Source of the DNA: Cryptomeria japonica
Lineage: Eukaryota; Streptophyta; Pinopsida; Cupressales; Cupressaceae
Assembly: GCF_030272615.1 (NCBI RefSeq)
Contig: NC_081413.1
Location: forward strand, 564,884,510 to 564,944,509
DNA length: 60,000 nucleotides
Direction: 5' to 3'
The first letter of the stretch is position 1; every line of letters begins with the position of its first letter. The notes under the pieces are model-generated. The model did not search any database. It saw only the letters and a list, made by a program, of their open reading frames with translations, and had not been told where the DNA came from. Positions 11,503-23,336 of this stretch are shown piece by piece. The position numbers and the translations under genes are program-made.

Positions 11503-13369
11503 TTTATACCCAACCATTGAATCGACAATAGGGGCTTGACTAAAAGAGAACACTGCTTGCCTATAAAAAATATAAAGATGTTTTGACACCACTCCTTTCA
11601 TGTAGAAAATTCTAGACATCAAGTTGAAAAGGTTTAGGATGTAAATGTGTATGTAGATAATTTTTGCAAGTGAGGTTTAGATTCATGAGTGATATTCATA
11701 TTTGCATGCACGATAATTAGTTCTATAGGTACAAAATTGAACAAAAATGACATGTGGGGAACTTTTAATATGAATATGATTTTTTGATATCTTTAAAGTC
11801 CAAGCACATGAAAAATTATTGGTGACATTTGTTGTATAGAATCTTCATCAAAATTAGAGCTACATAACATTTTATTAGTTTATCATAATTCAAGCATTCA
11901 TTTTATTAGCATACTAGATCCCAAATATTTGGTCTAGATGTATACACTAATTTTCACTTAAATTATTTATGTATCCTTAAATTAAACATAAAGTGTCATT
12001 TCACCCCTTTTTAATAATAATGAACTATTGGTTCATGTTGGCTGTCTTCACTAGCATCCCACCATGATATGATTATGTCAATTGCCATAAAAGACATATT
12101 TGTTAGAACTTGATGAATGTAAGGCCATACTTCTCTCAAGTACATAGACAACATAATGTAACACTAGAAATCACACACTTCAAGATGCATTATGCATTGG
12201 ACACATTAATGTGTAAACAAATATATGTAGATTGGAGGTGAAAAAGGACTCAACTTTTAACTATTTTGATTTTCAATAATCTGAAATAAACATAGCCAAT
12301 GTTACTACAAGAAAATAATTATTTTTAATTTGTCATTCTTGTAAACAAACTAAGTACCACCATTAGTAATTTTATTGAAAAACATTAGAAATAAATGTAG
12401 CCAATATTGTAAAGGAAATTTTATTGAATATAAACATTAGAATAAAATCCACGCCAAATAAAATGGTAATTAAAAAACACATGAATCTATGATTATGAAC
12501 ATGATAACATAATGTTGACTTTTGATATAACCTAGAGAAATCTTATGTAGATCTTATTCACTTGGATTAGTATTATTGATATAAACACCATGAAACCTAT
12601 ATGTTTTGGGATAAACATAATTATTATCATAGGGGCAATGATTTAATTGACCATTTTTCTTGAAATCATGAAGACACATTTTATTCATATCCACTTTACA
12701 TTTGTTACAACTAGAATTAGTAACTACCAAATCATCACAACATAAAATATTACCATTAATTCCACTTTTAAGAGACAACTTACCTTTTTTTTAGATGAAC
12801 TAGAGTTAATGAATGGACTTGTTTACTATTTATATAGCTTATGTGATTTTAATTTTCATCCACTTGTTATTCCTTTCATATGCACCCCATCTTGTCACTT
12901 AGGAAAAAATAGGGGTACCCTTTATCTATGTTTATCATTTTGTTCTTTTTTGTTTTTTCTCACCATTTCTATTCATTTCTATTCATTTTTGTTTTTGGGT
13001 TCTCAAAGAAATGTAAAACCTTAAACATTTGGTGGAGATCAAACTTCAAGAGAACTTTGAGTTATAGAACTTAGAGATTTCAAGTTCCACGACACTCTAC
13101 CCTTTGCCTCCCATTTTTACAATTTTTTGTTTTGAGCATTTTATTTGTTGAATTTTGGATTACTAGACAAGACCAAAACATTGAAACACATTCCAAGTTC
13201 CAATGATCTCTTGCAAATCAAAATCCATATAAGCAAGATCATTAATAACCAACCGTGTAAGATAGTTGGAGTTAGTATATTCCTGATTTCAAAACCATTT
13301 TTATTGTCCATTATTATGAATATGGTGTCTCAACCTTGTGATTATAAAAGGTTACTATTGATAAATGAG
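11503..13369. other. No gene recognised
   Basis: AT-rich sequence. A 74-codon minus-strand frame at 12554-12778 contains seven Cys and several Asn/Lys-rich stretches but fits no family I know. A 71-codon plus-strand frame at 12809-13024 is hydrophobic and likewise unassigned. Both may be chance. Confidence 0.4.
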
Positions 13370-13753
13370 TGTGGGAAGTTGTAGGGGTTACCCCCCTTGC
13401 GGGGTCTAGGGGGAATGGCCCTCCCTAGCGAGGGGTCTTGGGGAAACACACCTTGGTGAGAGTTCAGAATCAATGCCCCCCAAAGTCACATTTTATGTAT
13501 AATTTATCATTGTAAATCTTGATTTTTTTTTATTAGGTTATAGATCTAATGGTGGATATTATGTATGCTTTCCTTTCCCTAGAAGATAACCCTATTTTAT
13601 GAGGGCATTGTATTATGGTGTATTTTGAGAGTTTAATAGCCATTGAGTTACCTCTGGATCTCCATTGGTGATACTCTTGTTAGAAGTTTTATTTGCAAGT
13701 ATATTGTAATTTTTTGTTGATTTATGAATAATATATTGGACATCTTTTGGAGT
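13370..13753 (+). repeat. copia-A 5' LTR, left part
   Basis: It starts TGTGGGAAGTTGTAGGGG and runs until the Tat element interrupts it at 13754. The missing right part continues after the Tat element at 49337. Joined across the GGAGT target duplication it gives one ~560-bp LTR with a GTTTTCCCCACGTA-type box, followed by a tRNA-iMet primer site. The first 75 bases are unusually G/C-rich. Confidence 0.6.
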
Positions 13754-14731
13754 TGTGTGCGTAAAAATGTGAGTACTAAAATGATTGAACAACTATTTAA
13801 CAATCTAACTACACAATCAACAAGCAAAACACTCAAGATAGGACGATAAAAATAAAGCTAAATAGACAATTAATAAGCAAGTAAATGCAAACTTAATAGA
13901 TCATTTTGTTGAGGATTTGTCTTTCGATTTGGTTTAGTGTGTGCTCGATTTCTATGATTTCAAGGGTTCTTGAATATGCTCCATGATTATAAGTATGCAA
14001 ACTAGACTAAAATGGATACACATAGATGTGATATGAGGTTACCAATGAGAATGATGTGAGTAATTAATTTGACATTACGATGATATGGTTGCATGAAAGT
14101 AGATGATTTGTGAAGAAAAGGGAGGGATTAAATAGGCATGGGTAGAAGATGAAGGGGCTTGAAAATGAGACACTTGCCTTGGCTAAGCCCAAGATGACAA
14201 GTGTCATTGACAAGGGCAAGTGTCATGGAGAGGAATGACAAGTGTCCCCAAGGACACGTGTCTATTTGGGAGAGAAACACCCAAATAAAATGATTCTTTT
14301 CCAAATATTAAGAATATTGGGAATGTTGACACACATGTGAGGGGGAGGTTAGAAAGGATTGGGTTGGTTAGAACCCAAGGGTTAGGTAGTGGCTTAGGTT
14401 AGAAGAAGGGTTTAAGCTAGGAGACATGTGGGGAATATAATTAATTTAATTAATTAATTCTATAATGGAAAATGAGGAAAATAACAAAAGGTGAATTAAA
14501 TAGTCAAATTATGCATTTGATTTATTTAATAGAAGGGATCAAATTTACTTTATTTAAATAATTTATGATTGTCAAATAATTAATTAAAAGAGGAGTATAG
14601 GTTAATTAATAAAATTAATTAGCTAGAAGGAGGGAACACTAATTAATAAAATAATGAGTAATTATTTAATTTAAAAGCATTCAGGATAGCTTAATTTAAT
14701 TAATTAGATTAATCAAATTTAGGTGTCTACA
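13754..14731 (-). repeat. Tat 3' LTR (978 bp)
   Basis: It begins TGTGTGCGTAAAAATGTGAG and ends AGGTGTCTACA. It matches 48333-49336 along its length, with indels and many transitions, so the two LTRs have clearly diverged since insertion. It lies at the left because the element is on the minus strand. Confidence 0.9.
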
Positions 14732-14750
14732 TATTGCCCCTCTTTGCGGT
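14732..14750 (-). other. Tat polypurine tract
   Basis: On the minus strand the bases just before the 3' LTR read GCAAAGAGGGGCAATA, a purine-rich tract in the position of the plus-strand primer. Confidence 0.65.
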
Positions 14751-16129
14751 GGCACTAAAATAGCGTCAATGTGGAGACAATAAGACACCAACGACTTGAA
14801 TAAAAGGGAACGACAAGATGCCCCAGACCGAACTGACAATAGATGGAGGATGAGTTAGTGATGCCCCCTCGAGAGGGTGCACAGGAAATGAAAGACTATG
14901 CAATGTCTTGAAAGAAACATTGCTCTAGCGGATAGGATGAAGGACAACGCAAAACGAAACCTACAAGAGAAAACAGATGGGAAAGAGGAGTGAATGCAAA
15001 TGCAACAAATGATATGCATGAACTAATCATGGAGCTTGACCACCCTTAAAATGGGTTAGGATGAAACGAGCACTTATTTTGATTTAGCATTGTATATGAT
15101 GCACCAAGGTACAAGGAACCAAGGTGATTTCATAGCCAATGCATGTAATGACACAACAAACAAACACAAAAAGCTTAGTCTAGCACCACACAAAGTTGCA
15201 GAGAACTTTGTAGGAAATGATGCTAGAAAAACCACAAGCAAAATATATGCTCCAGTGTAACATGAGATAGTTGAGACCTCATGAGGCTACAACAAGGGAC
15301 ACATCAAGAAAACACGTCAAGCAAAAATCATAACCAACAAGATCACCTCCCTGGTTTTGTTATTCCTAGCACACCATGATATAAAGGATCACAACGACCA
15401 AGAGGAAACAAAACAAAGGAGCTCAAAAAGATAATTTTTTTTGAAAAGAATCAAAGCCAACACGAGTGTCTCAGATACCTTTTGCTAAAAGGATGACTGC
15501 CAAATGTGGACTTGATGTTTTCAGACTAGAGGAAGGAAACATACTATGCATACAAATGATGGGATGAAGGATCAATGAGACTGATTGACAAGAGAGATCT
15601 AATATGATCATGATGACAAAGATGGTCAAGGATAATTATTGAAAAACCAACTAATGGGATATGATCTTGAAGACACGACTGCACACATATGTACAACTGA
15701 CACCTATATACAACCAACATTGAAATACAATTGGCATGATAACCGAGAAGGAGGCGAAAGGGAAAATATAGGATAGGATGGACACTATACACAAAGAACC
15801 AGATGCAGAAGCTATGCAAATGCGGCTATGGATAGGATAAGCATGAGGTGGAGTGGATGGATGCGATTCATGGACAAGGGAATGTAGGTAACGTGGGATA
15901 CCACATTGAAAAAGATTGATATGAAGGAGATGCAGATGAGGGCGGGTAGCAAAAGATATCACATCACGGAAGGGTGGATGCAAAGAATTAAAGAATAATG
16001 GAACTTCCCTTTACACACAATGCCTATTTCCAGGTTTTCACCATGTATACATGTATACTATTTTTGTCATTTTTTTAAATTTTTGATATTTTAAATTTTT
16101 AAAAATTTTTTTTTTGCTTTTAGAACATG
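14751..16129 (-). other. Tat 3' noncoding region
   Basis: This is the stretch between the end of integrase and the polypurine tract. Minus-strand frames of 91-110 codons (15544-15983) are open but show no recognisable motif and overlap each other in different frames. A long A/T run with mixed T tracts lies at 16055-16125. Confidence 0.5.
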
Positions 16130-16924
16130 AGGTACATTGTCATGGATTAGGCATAGAATCTTTTCAGATGCAGGATGTTGAGGGGATCATTGAGAGACTC
16201 CCCTTTTGTATTAGATAATTGATAGGCCCTTGAACCAGACTTTGCTGTGATCATATATGGGCCTAACCAGTTAGCTTCAAACTTTCTTTTCTTCTCTCTA
16301 TCCTGTTGATTCTGAGGATTTTCTCTGAGGACTAGATCACCTACTTCGAACTCACGAGGGTGAACTTTATTCTAATATTATCTTATGAGTCTAGTTTGGT
16401 ATATTTGTAAGCAATCATAAGCTTTCTGACATTGTTAATCAAGAATACCCGGCTGAGATAGTCTCTCCACCCTATAGTCTTCATCGAAAACAAAATCCTT
16501 TGAGGATATGCACAAGGATGGTAGTTCGACCTCAATTGGTAAGACTTCTTCTATACCATAGACAAGAGAATACAAAGTGGCTCCAATGGGAGTTCAAATG
16601 CTAGTGCAATAAGCCCAAAGGGCAAGGTTGAAATGGAGGTGCTAGTCACTGCCAGTTTCATTGACAACCTTCTTGAGGACACGTAACAAAGTTTTGCTGG
16701 TTGCCTCAACCCGACCATTACCTTGGGGGTAATATGGAATGGACCAATGATGATGGATAAGAAATGTGAAATAGAGGTCATGCATATGTTGGTTTTTAAA
16801 AGGGATCCCATTGTTAATAATGATGGTGGATGAGACTCCATAGTGGTAAAGGATGTGATATAGGATAAATTTGGACACTTGGAAACCAGTGGTAAGGTGA
16901 GAGGGATAACTTTGATCCACTTGG
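16130..16924 (-). pseudogene. Tat integrase, core second half and C-terminal domain
   Basis: This is the downstream half of the integrase gene, cut from its upstream half (28835-29240) by the CACTA element. The core continues with TTGFQVSKFIL, then IIINNGIPFKN where active integrases have a catalytic Asp (SDNG), and QGNGRVEATSKTL with the catalytic Glu present. The C-terminal domain keeps the family signature HPREFEVGDLVLREN near 16330-16380, followed by the GPY-type segment NWLGPYMI. Two frames are used, so there is at least one frameshift. Loss of the second Asp (Asp to Asn) would inactivate the enzyme. Integrase inserts the element's cDNA into chromosomes. Confidence 0.8.
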
Positions 16925-16926
16925 CC

Positions 16927-17160
16927 CACTAATACATTTGCCCTAAAATTCCTACAGCGGTTTCCGACGGAGAAGGTATATTGTGAACAAATTTGATTTT
17001 TTTTTGAAAAATTGCCCGCATTCGTCGGAATTCCGACGATTATTCAATATAATTTTGCGACAGAGAAGGAATTGGCAACGACATTTGTGTTTTTTTACAA
17101 AAGTGCCCACGTTCATCAAAATTCCAACGACAACGGGCATTACTTAAAAAAAAACAAAAG
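16927..17160 (+). repeat. CACTA left terminal and subterminal repeats
   Basis: It opens with CACTAATACATTTGCCC. Within 230 bases there are several GTCGGAA/TTCCGAC-like words and decayed forms (TTCATCAAAATTCCAACGAC). CACTA transposases bind such subterminal words. The 16-bp palindrome CGTCGGAATTCCGACG lies at 17025-17040. Confidence 0.75.
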
Positions 17161-17229
17161 ACCAAGACATTTCAAATCATTTTCGCAGCCTCTTCCCTTT
17201 CTCTCGTTGTCGCCCTAGTAGTGTATTCC

Positions 17230-17640
17230 CACTCACAATTCTACCTCTGTTTGCTAGAATCCCCCAGCCTTTCCTCCGCCACTACTCATTGCTTGTTCCT
17301 AGTCATAGATCTTTAGGTGGGAACCACTGGTCAAGCGGTTAACTGGTTTTTGTTCTTATGGTGGAATTTTCCTGGAACTAGAACAAAGCGAGGGATCTTT
17401 GAAGCAGAATCTTTCACTCGGCCGCGGAAGGAATTCAAACAAGGATATAAGCCCCCCCACTTCGTGGTCGTGGTATGGTTGACTATCTATACATATAGTG
17501 ACAAACCCTAGCAACTGTATCGATCGAGGTTGTGTCTGCGTACGTAATGCCACGACCAGTTTTTTCTGGGCGATCATCCGGGCCTCGAAGCGGACCCGCA
17601 GGGGAGAGGTTTTCTCTGATCTTAACACTTTTTGTTTTTA
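17230..17640. other. GC-rich island in the CACTA element, origin unknown
   Basis: This stretch is clearly richer in G and C than everything around it and keeps many CpG sites (CTCGGCCGCGGAAGG, GATCATCCGGGCCTCG, GCGGACCCGCAGGGG). A segment at about 17331-17346 (TGGTCAAGCGGTTAAC) resembles the A box of a leucine or serine tRNA, so a SINE is possible. I see no convincing B box, however. A captured host gene piece is the alternative. A 90-codon minus-strand frame spans 17356-17628 but fits no family I know. Confidence 0.35.
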
Positions 17641-18205
17641 TGAGATTTGAGTGAAGTAGACCACAACTGCAATTATTATGGAACCCAAGAAGCTGCTTGA
17701 AATTTCATATTGATCAACCTTGAGAGTAAACCACAACTCCATTGGGTTTGTCATAACAATTTCAGCACCATCCATGATTAGTCCATCATCTTTCATGATT
17801 ACCAATAGTGAATTTATCCAATATCACATAACACCATGCAATGAAACTTAAGACATAACTCATTATTCTTCTGTATGAGATTTTTTAACCAAGATTATCA
17901 TATTTCAGCTTGTGTGATAAGTTTTGGCATGGGAATCAACTAATATACAACATAGATATTTATCATCAACCTCCTTTTTTTTCACCAAAGAGCTAAAAAT
18001 TTATAAACCACAACGAGAATTATAGAGCAATAAAGTAGATACATAACCTAATGTAATCTCCATTTGCATAACCTAAGAAGGTAGATACAACTAAATAATC
18101 TTGAAAGAATTGCATATGAAGGGCACTATTAGAAAATAACTTATGTACCATGCTAGTCTATGTAGCTACTACTAATTATTGCATAGAAATAGATACATGT
18201 GTTAG
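17641..18205. other. No gene recognised
   Basis: AT-rich filler inside the CACTA element with no protein motif or repeat that I can assign. Confidence 0.4.
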
Positions 18206-18758
18206 AATGTGTTGAAATAGTAGCTAGCTCGAATACCTATCTATTGTGTTTTAATGTTGTCAATGCCAATTAAAATACACATGTATTATCTATTATGTAA
18301 ATCGAACTTAGGGCTGGGCCCAAATACATGTAACTTGTAATTATGTCTTTCTTGGGCAAGACCTATATATAATGTAACTTGTGAATAGGACATGCCCTAT
18401 AAATGTAACTTGTAATTTGGTTTGACCCTAATTGGGTGATGTAACATGTGGTCCTATATTGAATGTAACTTGTAGATAGGGTAGGTCCAATATGTATTTT
18501 GAGCAATTATGTAATTGGGCTGGGCCCAAACTCATGTAGTGTGTGATAAAGGCAATCAAGAAATAACGTCTTAATAGGTCAAGACCTATTTGGACGATAT
18601 ACATCATATTATTATTAAATTAACAAGGCAGGATGACTTGAGACTTGACACCACAAGTCAAGTATATAAGCAAATCATTTGTATGGCATAATGAATCAAT
18701 AACATACAAGGCGAATTATTCTTAAGGTTGTCAACACATGTAATCTGCTCTCCAACAT
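18206..18758 (+). repeat. LTR-like segment with repeated ATGTAACTTGT words
   Basis: It begins near TGTTGAAATAGTAG and ends CTCTCCAACA, followed by TTTGGCG, the start of a Ty3-type primer site. Between 18325 and 18480 the word ATGTAACTTGT or a one-base variant occurs five times at roughly 30-45 base spacing. I read it as a Ty3/gypsy LTR remnant caught in the CACTA element; the left end is uncertain. Confidence 0.35.
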
Positions 18759-18763
18759 TTGGC

Positions 18764-18765
<2 letters not shown>

Positions 18766-18807
<42 letters not shown>
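18766..18807. repeat. CT/GA microsatellite
   Basis: An uninterrupted run of CT dinucleotides, about 42 bases, directly follows the LTR-like segment. Confidence 0.95.
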
Positions 18808-18810
<3 letters not shown>

Positions 18811-19201
18811 TGAACTTTCTCCTTAGCCACTGTGTGAAGGTTGGTTGTTAGGTGATACTAAGGATAAATATTCAAAAAGTATAATAATTACACTAATACA
18901 TATATCACTCTCATGCCTTCCTTAATTTGATATAAGGTCCCTCTATCCTGTTAATGCATGATAGCCTCGGTAAGATAAATGATTGAATGAGATATAAATG
19001 AAGTCTCTCATTCAATCATCTATCTTATCGATAAACTATGATGAAGACTTCAAGCTATTGTTCCTTCATTTGATGATCATTCTTAAATTTGTATATATTC
19101 AACCATACTTGCAAAGTTCGATCAATGCTTAACTACCGATAATCATCAATTGTAAATATCATAGCACAGGATACTGATTGGTATCCGTTTACATTAAAAG
19201 C

Positions 19202-19360
19202 AATGCACTCTGATTAATATCGGTTAACATATTAACTATGAACATCGATTGTTATCGGGCTTAACCAATGCACTCCGATTAATATCGGTTAATATATTAA
19301 CTATGAACATTGATTGTTATCAGGCTTAACTAATACATACCGATTAGTATAAGTTGTCTT
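19202..19360. repeat. 65-bp tandem repeat, two full units and one partial
   Basis: Units start at 19202 and 19267, each opening AATGCACTC and containing GATTAATATCGGTTAA and a CGATTGTTATC-like block. A decayed third copy starts at 19332. They differ mainly by C/T and G/A changes. Confidence 0.8.
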
Positions 19361-19409
19361 GCATATGATAGACACGTCGATTAAGTATCATGTGGTTTGT
19401 TAAGTGATA

Positions 19410-20610
19410 TACACTGATTTAGGTTTCTATCCTCCTTTGTTGACATCCCCTCCCCCATTGTCTAATATATCTATGACTTTTCCAACAACTTTTAACATCA
19501 CAACAAGAGATAATTTTGTATGAGTTTCTTAAAGCCAACTTTATTACTCTCCTCTTGAAAAATTGAAGAAAAAACCATAAAAAAATTAGGACAATCCTTT
19601 TTTCATGCATCATCAACTATTCCACTAATGAATGTCATGATTTGGAGATTAAAATTCAACAACTTATTGTAGTTCTAGTAACATTTAAACAATAGGTGAC
19701 AATGAGTTATACACTCATCATATCCCTTCTAAATGATATTTATAACCTATTATGTTTTTATCTTGCTATATGACATTGGTAGCTTAATTACCTATTAGGG
19801 GCTCATTGTCATTCATGGTACTATGATTTCATGTGCAATCATACTTGGGAGGCAATGTAATAGCCTAGTTCTTCTTGTCTCTACATTGTGGAGCAAGAAT
19901 AATAGTTGTCAATTGTTCCTCTTTTTTAAGGATCCACTTTACCTTTGTTGATTTTTATCTTTTATAACTTGATATCCTTTCTTGCATAGAATTGTCCTGA
20001 ATCCAAATTCTCTCCTTGCTTGGACGTGTGTGTTCCTTGATTAGGACCTCTTTCATTGTTTTGTAGGCAAATAAACAAAGACATCGACCTCTCCTCTCTA
20101 CTTATACACAAAATGTCTCCTTGCACTGATCGAGCCTCAACACGATGCCTATCATTCATGAGCTCAAGGTGGTTGCTTTCATGCTCAATAAAAATATGAT
20201 CAAAACTTTTTGTAGTTTCACCACCATCATAACATCATTTTGCTATTGTTAACATCATACATCCTCATGCTACACTAGCAATTCATCGGGCTCTTCAATT
20301 TATTCACTCTTTATATGTTAGTGACTACCTTTAACTTATGAACCTTCAAATAAATCATCATAATGACCCCTTCACTATCTTGTGTTGAATGAAAATCCTT
20401 CAACTAATCTGCATTGTATAAGAATTTGGTGTGGATCTTTCATTCTTTCCTTGATTTGCCATTTTTTATTGTTCCACCCTACAATTTTGTATTTGAGGTA
20501 TGCAAAATAGTTGCTCTATAGATTTTTTTTAATCTCTCTGCATTATTTTGGTTTCCTTCATTTAAATTATGTAACATTTCCCTAATATCTCCTTTACAAC
20601 TATCTCTTCC
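19410..20610 (+). repeat. G1-like Ty3/gypsy fragment inside the CACTA element
   Basis: Segments match the 2560-3140 part of G1 in the same order and orientation. Examples are the CTCCTTTGTTGACAT block (19432 against 2570), the GGGGCTCATTG-CATTCATGG block (19798 against 2940) and TTTTTTAAGGATCCACT (19922 against 3065). No protein domain survives. A further short piece resembling G1 at 3280-3410 lies at about 25090-25240. Confidence 0.6.
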
Positions 20611-20619
20611 TTTCTTTTG

Positions 20620-21660
20620 CAATTAAGAGATCACTTCAATTGTAGGCAGACCCCTTCAAATGACAGGGTAGGCTTCCTTTTATACCTAATATATGTCTTG
20701 AAAGCATTTTATCTCGATGGCATTAAATTAAAGTACTTTCTCTTCTATCTGGTATTGGTGGAGCAAAGATTGCATTGCATCGACCTAGGATACATATTTC
20801 CGTAGATACAACACAAGTTAAATGTATCCCAGGTCGATGCAAAGCAACCTCTGCTCCAGAGATCACTAGAAAATAGAGAAAGAATTTTAATTTAATGCCA
20901 TCAGGATAAAAGGCTTTCAAGATAGATAAATGGTATGTAACTGTATCTATTTGGAATGCATTACCCAAACAACGCAATCGATCAGTCGCCTTTGAAAAGA
21001 AAGTGGTATGATGAAATCTTTGGGCATAAAATAGATGAAATGCACTCCATACTACTGCTGCACAATATTTTGGTCGATGATATTTTTAAAATAGTAAAGG
21101 AAGGTGTATGGAACAACCAAATTCTTATCATTATAAACAATGAATATTTTAAGATCCTTTTATGATGTGTAAGTTGAGAATATTTTATGAAAGGTCCCTA
21201 AATGAATACACTTTAAACTGATTTTAGCAATGACTATCAGATGTAGACAAAATGAATGCTTTTTGGATTAGGATGGTACATAGGATCTACTATCAAAAGG
21301 TTGTCAAAATTTCTTGGGACTAGGAGGCGTGAAATGGCCTACTCTTATGCTTTTCATGCCATCAAAATTTGAGTTTGATTGTCATCATTTACTTTGCCAA
21401 ATTATTCACATGTAACTCCTGAATCAATTTCCTACACACAAAATGACGAAAAATAGGTTTGTTGATGGGGGATTTCCTAGGTCAAACCTCGGGTTGTGAA
21501 TTAACCTTGAAGTATAATATTTTCCTTTTGAGGGAAAGGATATATCTAATCTAAAAATGCTTAAAATTGAACATGATACCTTGATGAATCTTTCTTTATT
21601 CCTCACACAAGGTTTTAGGATGTCATGCAAATTGTTGATCATGAATGTTGTGCTTTAACT
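20620..21660. repeat. Internal duplication, copy A
   Basis: This block contains methyltransferase palindrome-centre copy A. It shares two flanking stretches with copy B (24640-25350): the GATCACTT-AATTGTAGG lead-in before the palindrome, and the GATTGTCATCATTTACTTTG stretch plus a following TTGAACATGATACCTTG stretch after it. The order is the same in both copies, so one large duplication with deletions explains them. Confidence 0.65.
20697..20990. pseudogene. DRM: DRM methyltransferase fragment, palindrome-centre copy A
   Basis: Two converging copies of a piece of DRM-type DNA methyltransferase meet head to head. The plus-strand half (20697-20800) encodes DGIKLK and, after a one-base frame shift, VLSLLSGIGG from 20733, the S-adenosylmethionine-binding motif I. 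The minus-strand half (20990 down to 20800) encodes RCLGNAFQIDTV, the motif that precedes motif I only in rearranged DRM enzymes, then GAEVALHRPGIHLTCVVS. Nothing from the catalytic Cys motif is included, so it cannot make an enzyme. It is a shortened copy of the centre of the large palindrome at 26036-28504. Confidence 0.75.
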
Positions 21661-23044
21661 TATGATGCAGAGGAAGGGTGTGATAAATGAACCTTTAATA
21701 TTTATAAGGGAAATACAAGGTCCAAACCCCTAGGCCCACTAGCACCCAAATGGCTCAAATAGGTCAAATGCAAACCAACACTTTTTCAAATGATTCCAAA
21801 GGTATTAAATGTTTGTACTACCTCCAAATAAGTTGTTTTAATTGGTTTTGTGGTTCCAAGAACTTGTTTAAGTGCAAAGCCCTCTTTTTAGCCTTCTAGG
21901 CGTAGTTGCCCAATTAGCCCTCCAGCGAGAAAAATGAATTGTTTTCTCTAAACTTTCCCAAACAACTAAACAAAAAATTTGGATATTTAGAAACCCATTT
22001 GTCTTCTCTTCAACATACCAAAAGATTGCATATGGTTGCTTTGGAAAGTATATGCTGTCCTGTAACTATGCACTGTTTTTGGACTCCAAAAATGACAATT
22101 CTACAACTCTCAACAGTCACCCAATATGATTTAAAACTAAGGAAAATGCAATTATTTACAAGGTTTAACCTTCTTAGATGCAAAATCCCTTATTTAGCAT
22201 CTCACAAACCCTTAAAAGTAGGGTTTCTCATATACCCCTCTTCCAAACACTATACCATCCAAATGATGATGGATTCACCTTTCATTTGAAATATCTAAAC
22301 ACTGTCAATCATAAAATTTGCCCCTCCCTAAGGTGGATTTGCTGTTCCTTAGCAAGCAATTTCTCCACTCTTACAGTCACTGTTTTGGTGATCACGTCGG
22401 TTCTCCACCCAATCTGTACATCAACCTATTAGTAATTTATTGTACATGTTAGAGGAGTGCCATCTCATGAATATTAGGCCTTTTACATTCATGAAATGAC
22501 CATTTTTATTGTAAATCAACCAAATCAAATGCCAAATTGTACAGTTTTGTTAGAACAGTCAATGCAACTAGTCTAAAGTTTGAGACAAATGGATTATCAG
22601 TGCATCTTCCCTACAAATAAGATGTTCAAGGTATCTTTAATGCATTAGGAATTCGACTACACACTCAAGACAAAGTTACCATAAGCCAAAACACAAAAAA
22701 ATTTCAAGAAAACAAAAATTTGTTGTTATTGCTTGTCCCAGTCCATACACCAACATTCTCTGCTGTACAAAGCATTACATCAACCATTTGATAAAAAACT
22801 CTTAATTGCTGACACACAAGGTCATGAAATTATTTATTGAACTTTCCTAAACTCTTCTAGACTCTCTAAGCCATAAATTCCTATTACATCTTTTTGGTGG
22901 TCCTAAGGTCCTTACCAGGCCCTTTAGGACAAATTACAAACTTATTACAATTTTCATCATTAAAGGCCATAATGGACCTTAAGACAACATAATTGATTGG
23001 CTCTTCACTCCTAAGACCTTCAAAAGTCTTTAATGATAACTCAA
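21661..23044. other. No gene recognised
   Basis: The stretch lies inside the CACTA element, between duplication copy A and the solo LTR. It holds overlapping frames of 84-116 codons (21939-22432) without known motifs. I see no TIR, LTR box or array. Confidence 0.4.
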
Positions 23045-23302
23045 TGATGAGCGGATAGTACCAAACAGGTACTGAGAGTGGGGGGGTGAATCAGTACAGA
23101 CAAAAGCCTCAATCTTAAACCGGTTTGTCAGCAAACACTGTGCTTAGGCAAACAAACAATAATACTGGTTCTCAAACAAAGTACAACCAACAAAACCCAG
23201 AATAACTGAGACAAGCATAAACCGGTTGACACTTATCTTTTCATACAATCTAATACTTCATTCCATTTCACCGTAGTGCATGAGCAGGTAATCTATCATA
23301 AA

Positions 23303-23304
<2 letters not shown>

Positions 23305-23333
<29 letters not shown>
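23305..23333. repeat. AT microsatellite
   Basis: A pure AT dinucleotide run of 29 bases within the solo LTR. Confidence 0.95.

Positions 23334-23336
<3 letters not shown>

Noticed and set aside
12554-12778. Cys-containing 74-codon frame as a small secreted peptide
   Set aside because: No signal peptide, irregular Cys spacing and no context; kept only as a note under the unassigned stretch.
15544-15983. Overlapping 91- and 110-codon minus-strand frames
   Set aside because: They lie in the Tat 3' noncoding region, overlap in different frames and show no family motif.
17331-17420. tRNA gene
   Set aside because: An A-box-like word is present but there is no B box, anticodon arm or acceptor pairing that I can find.
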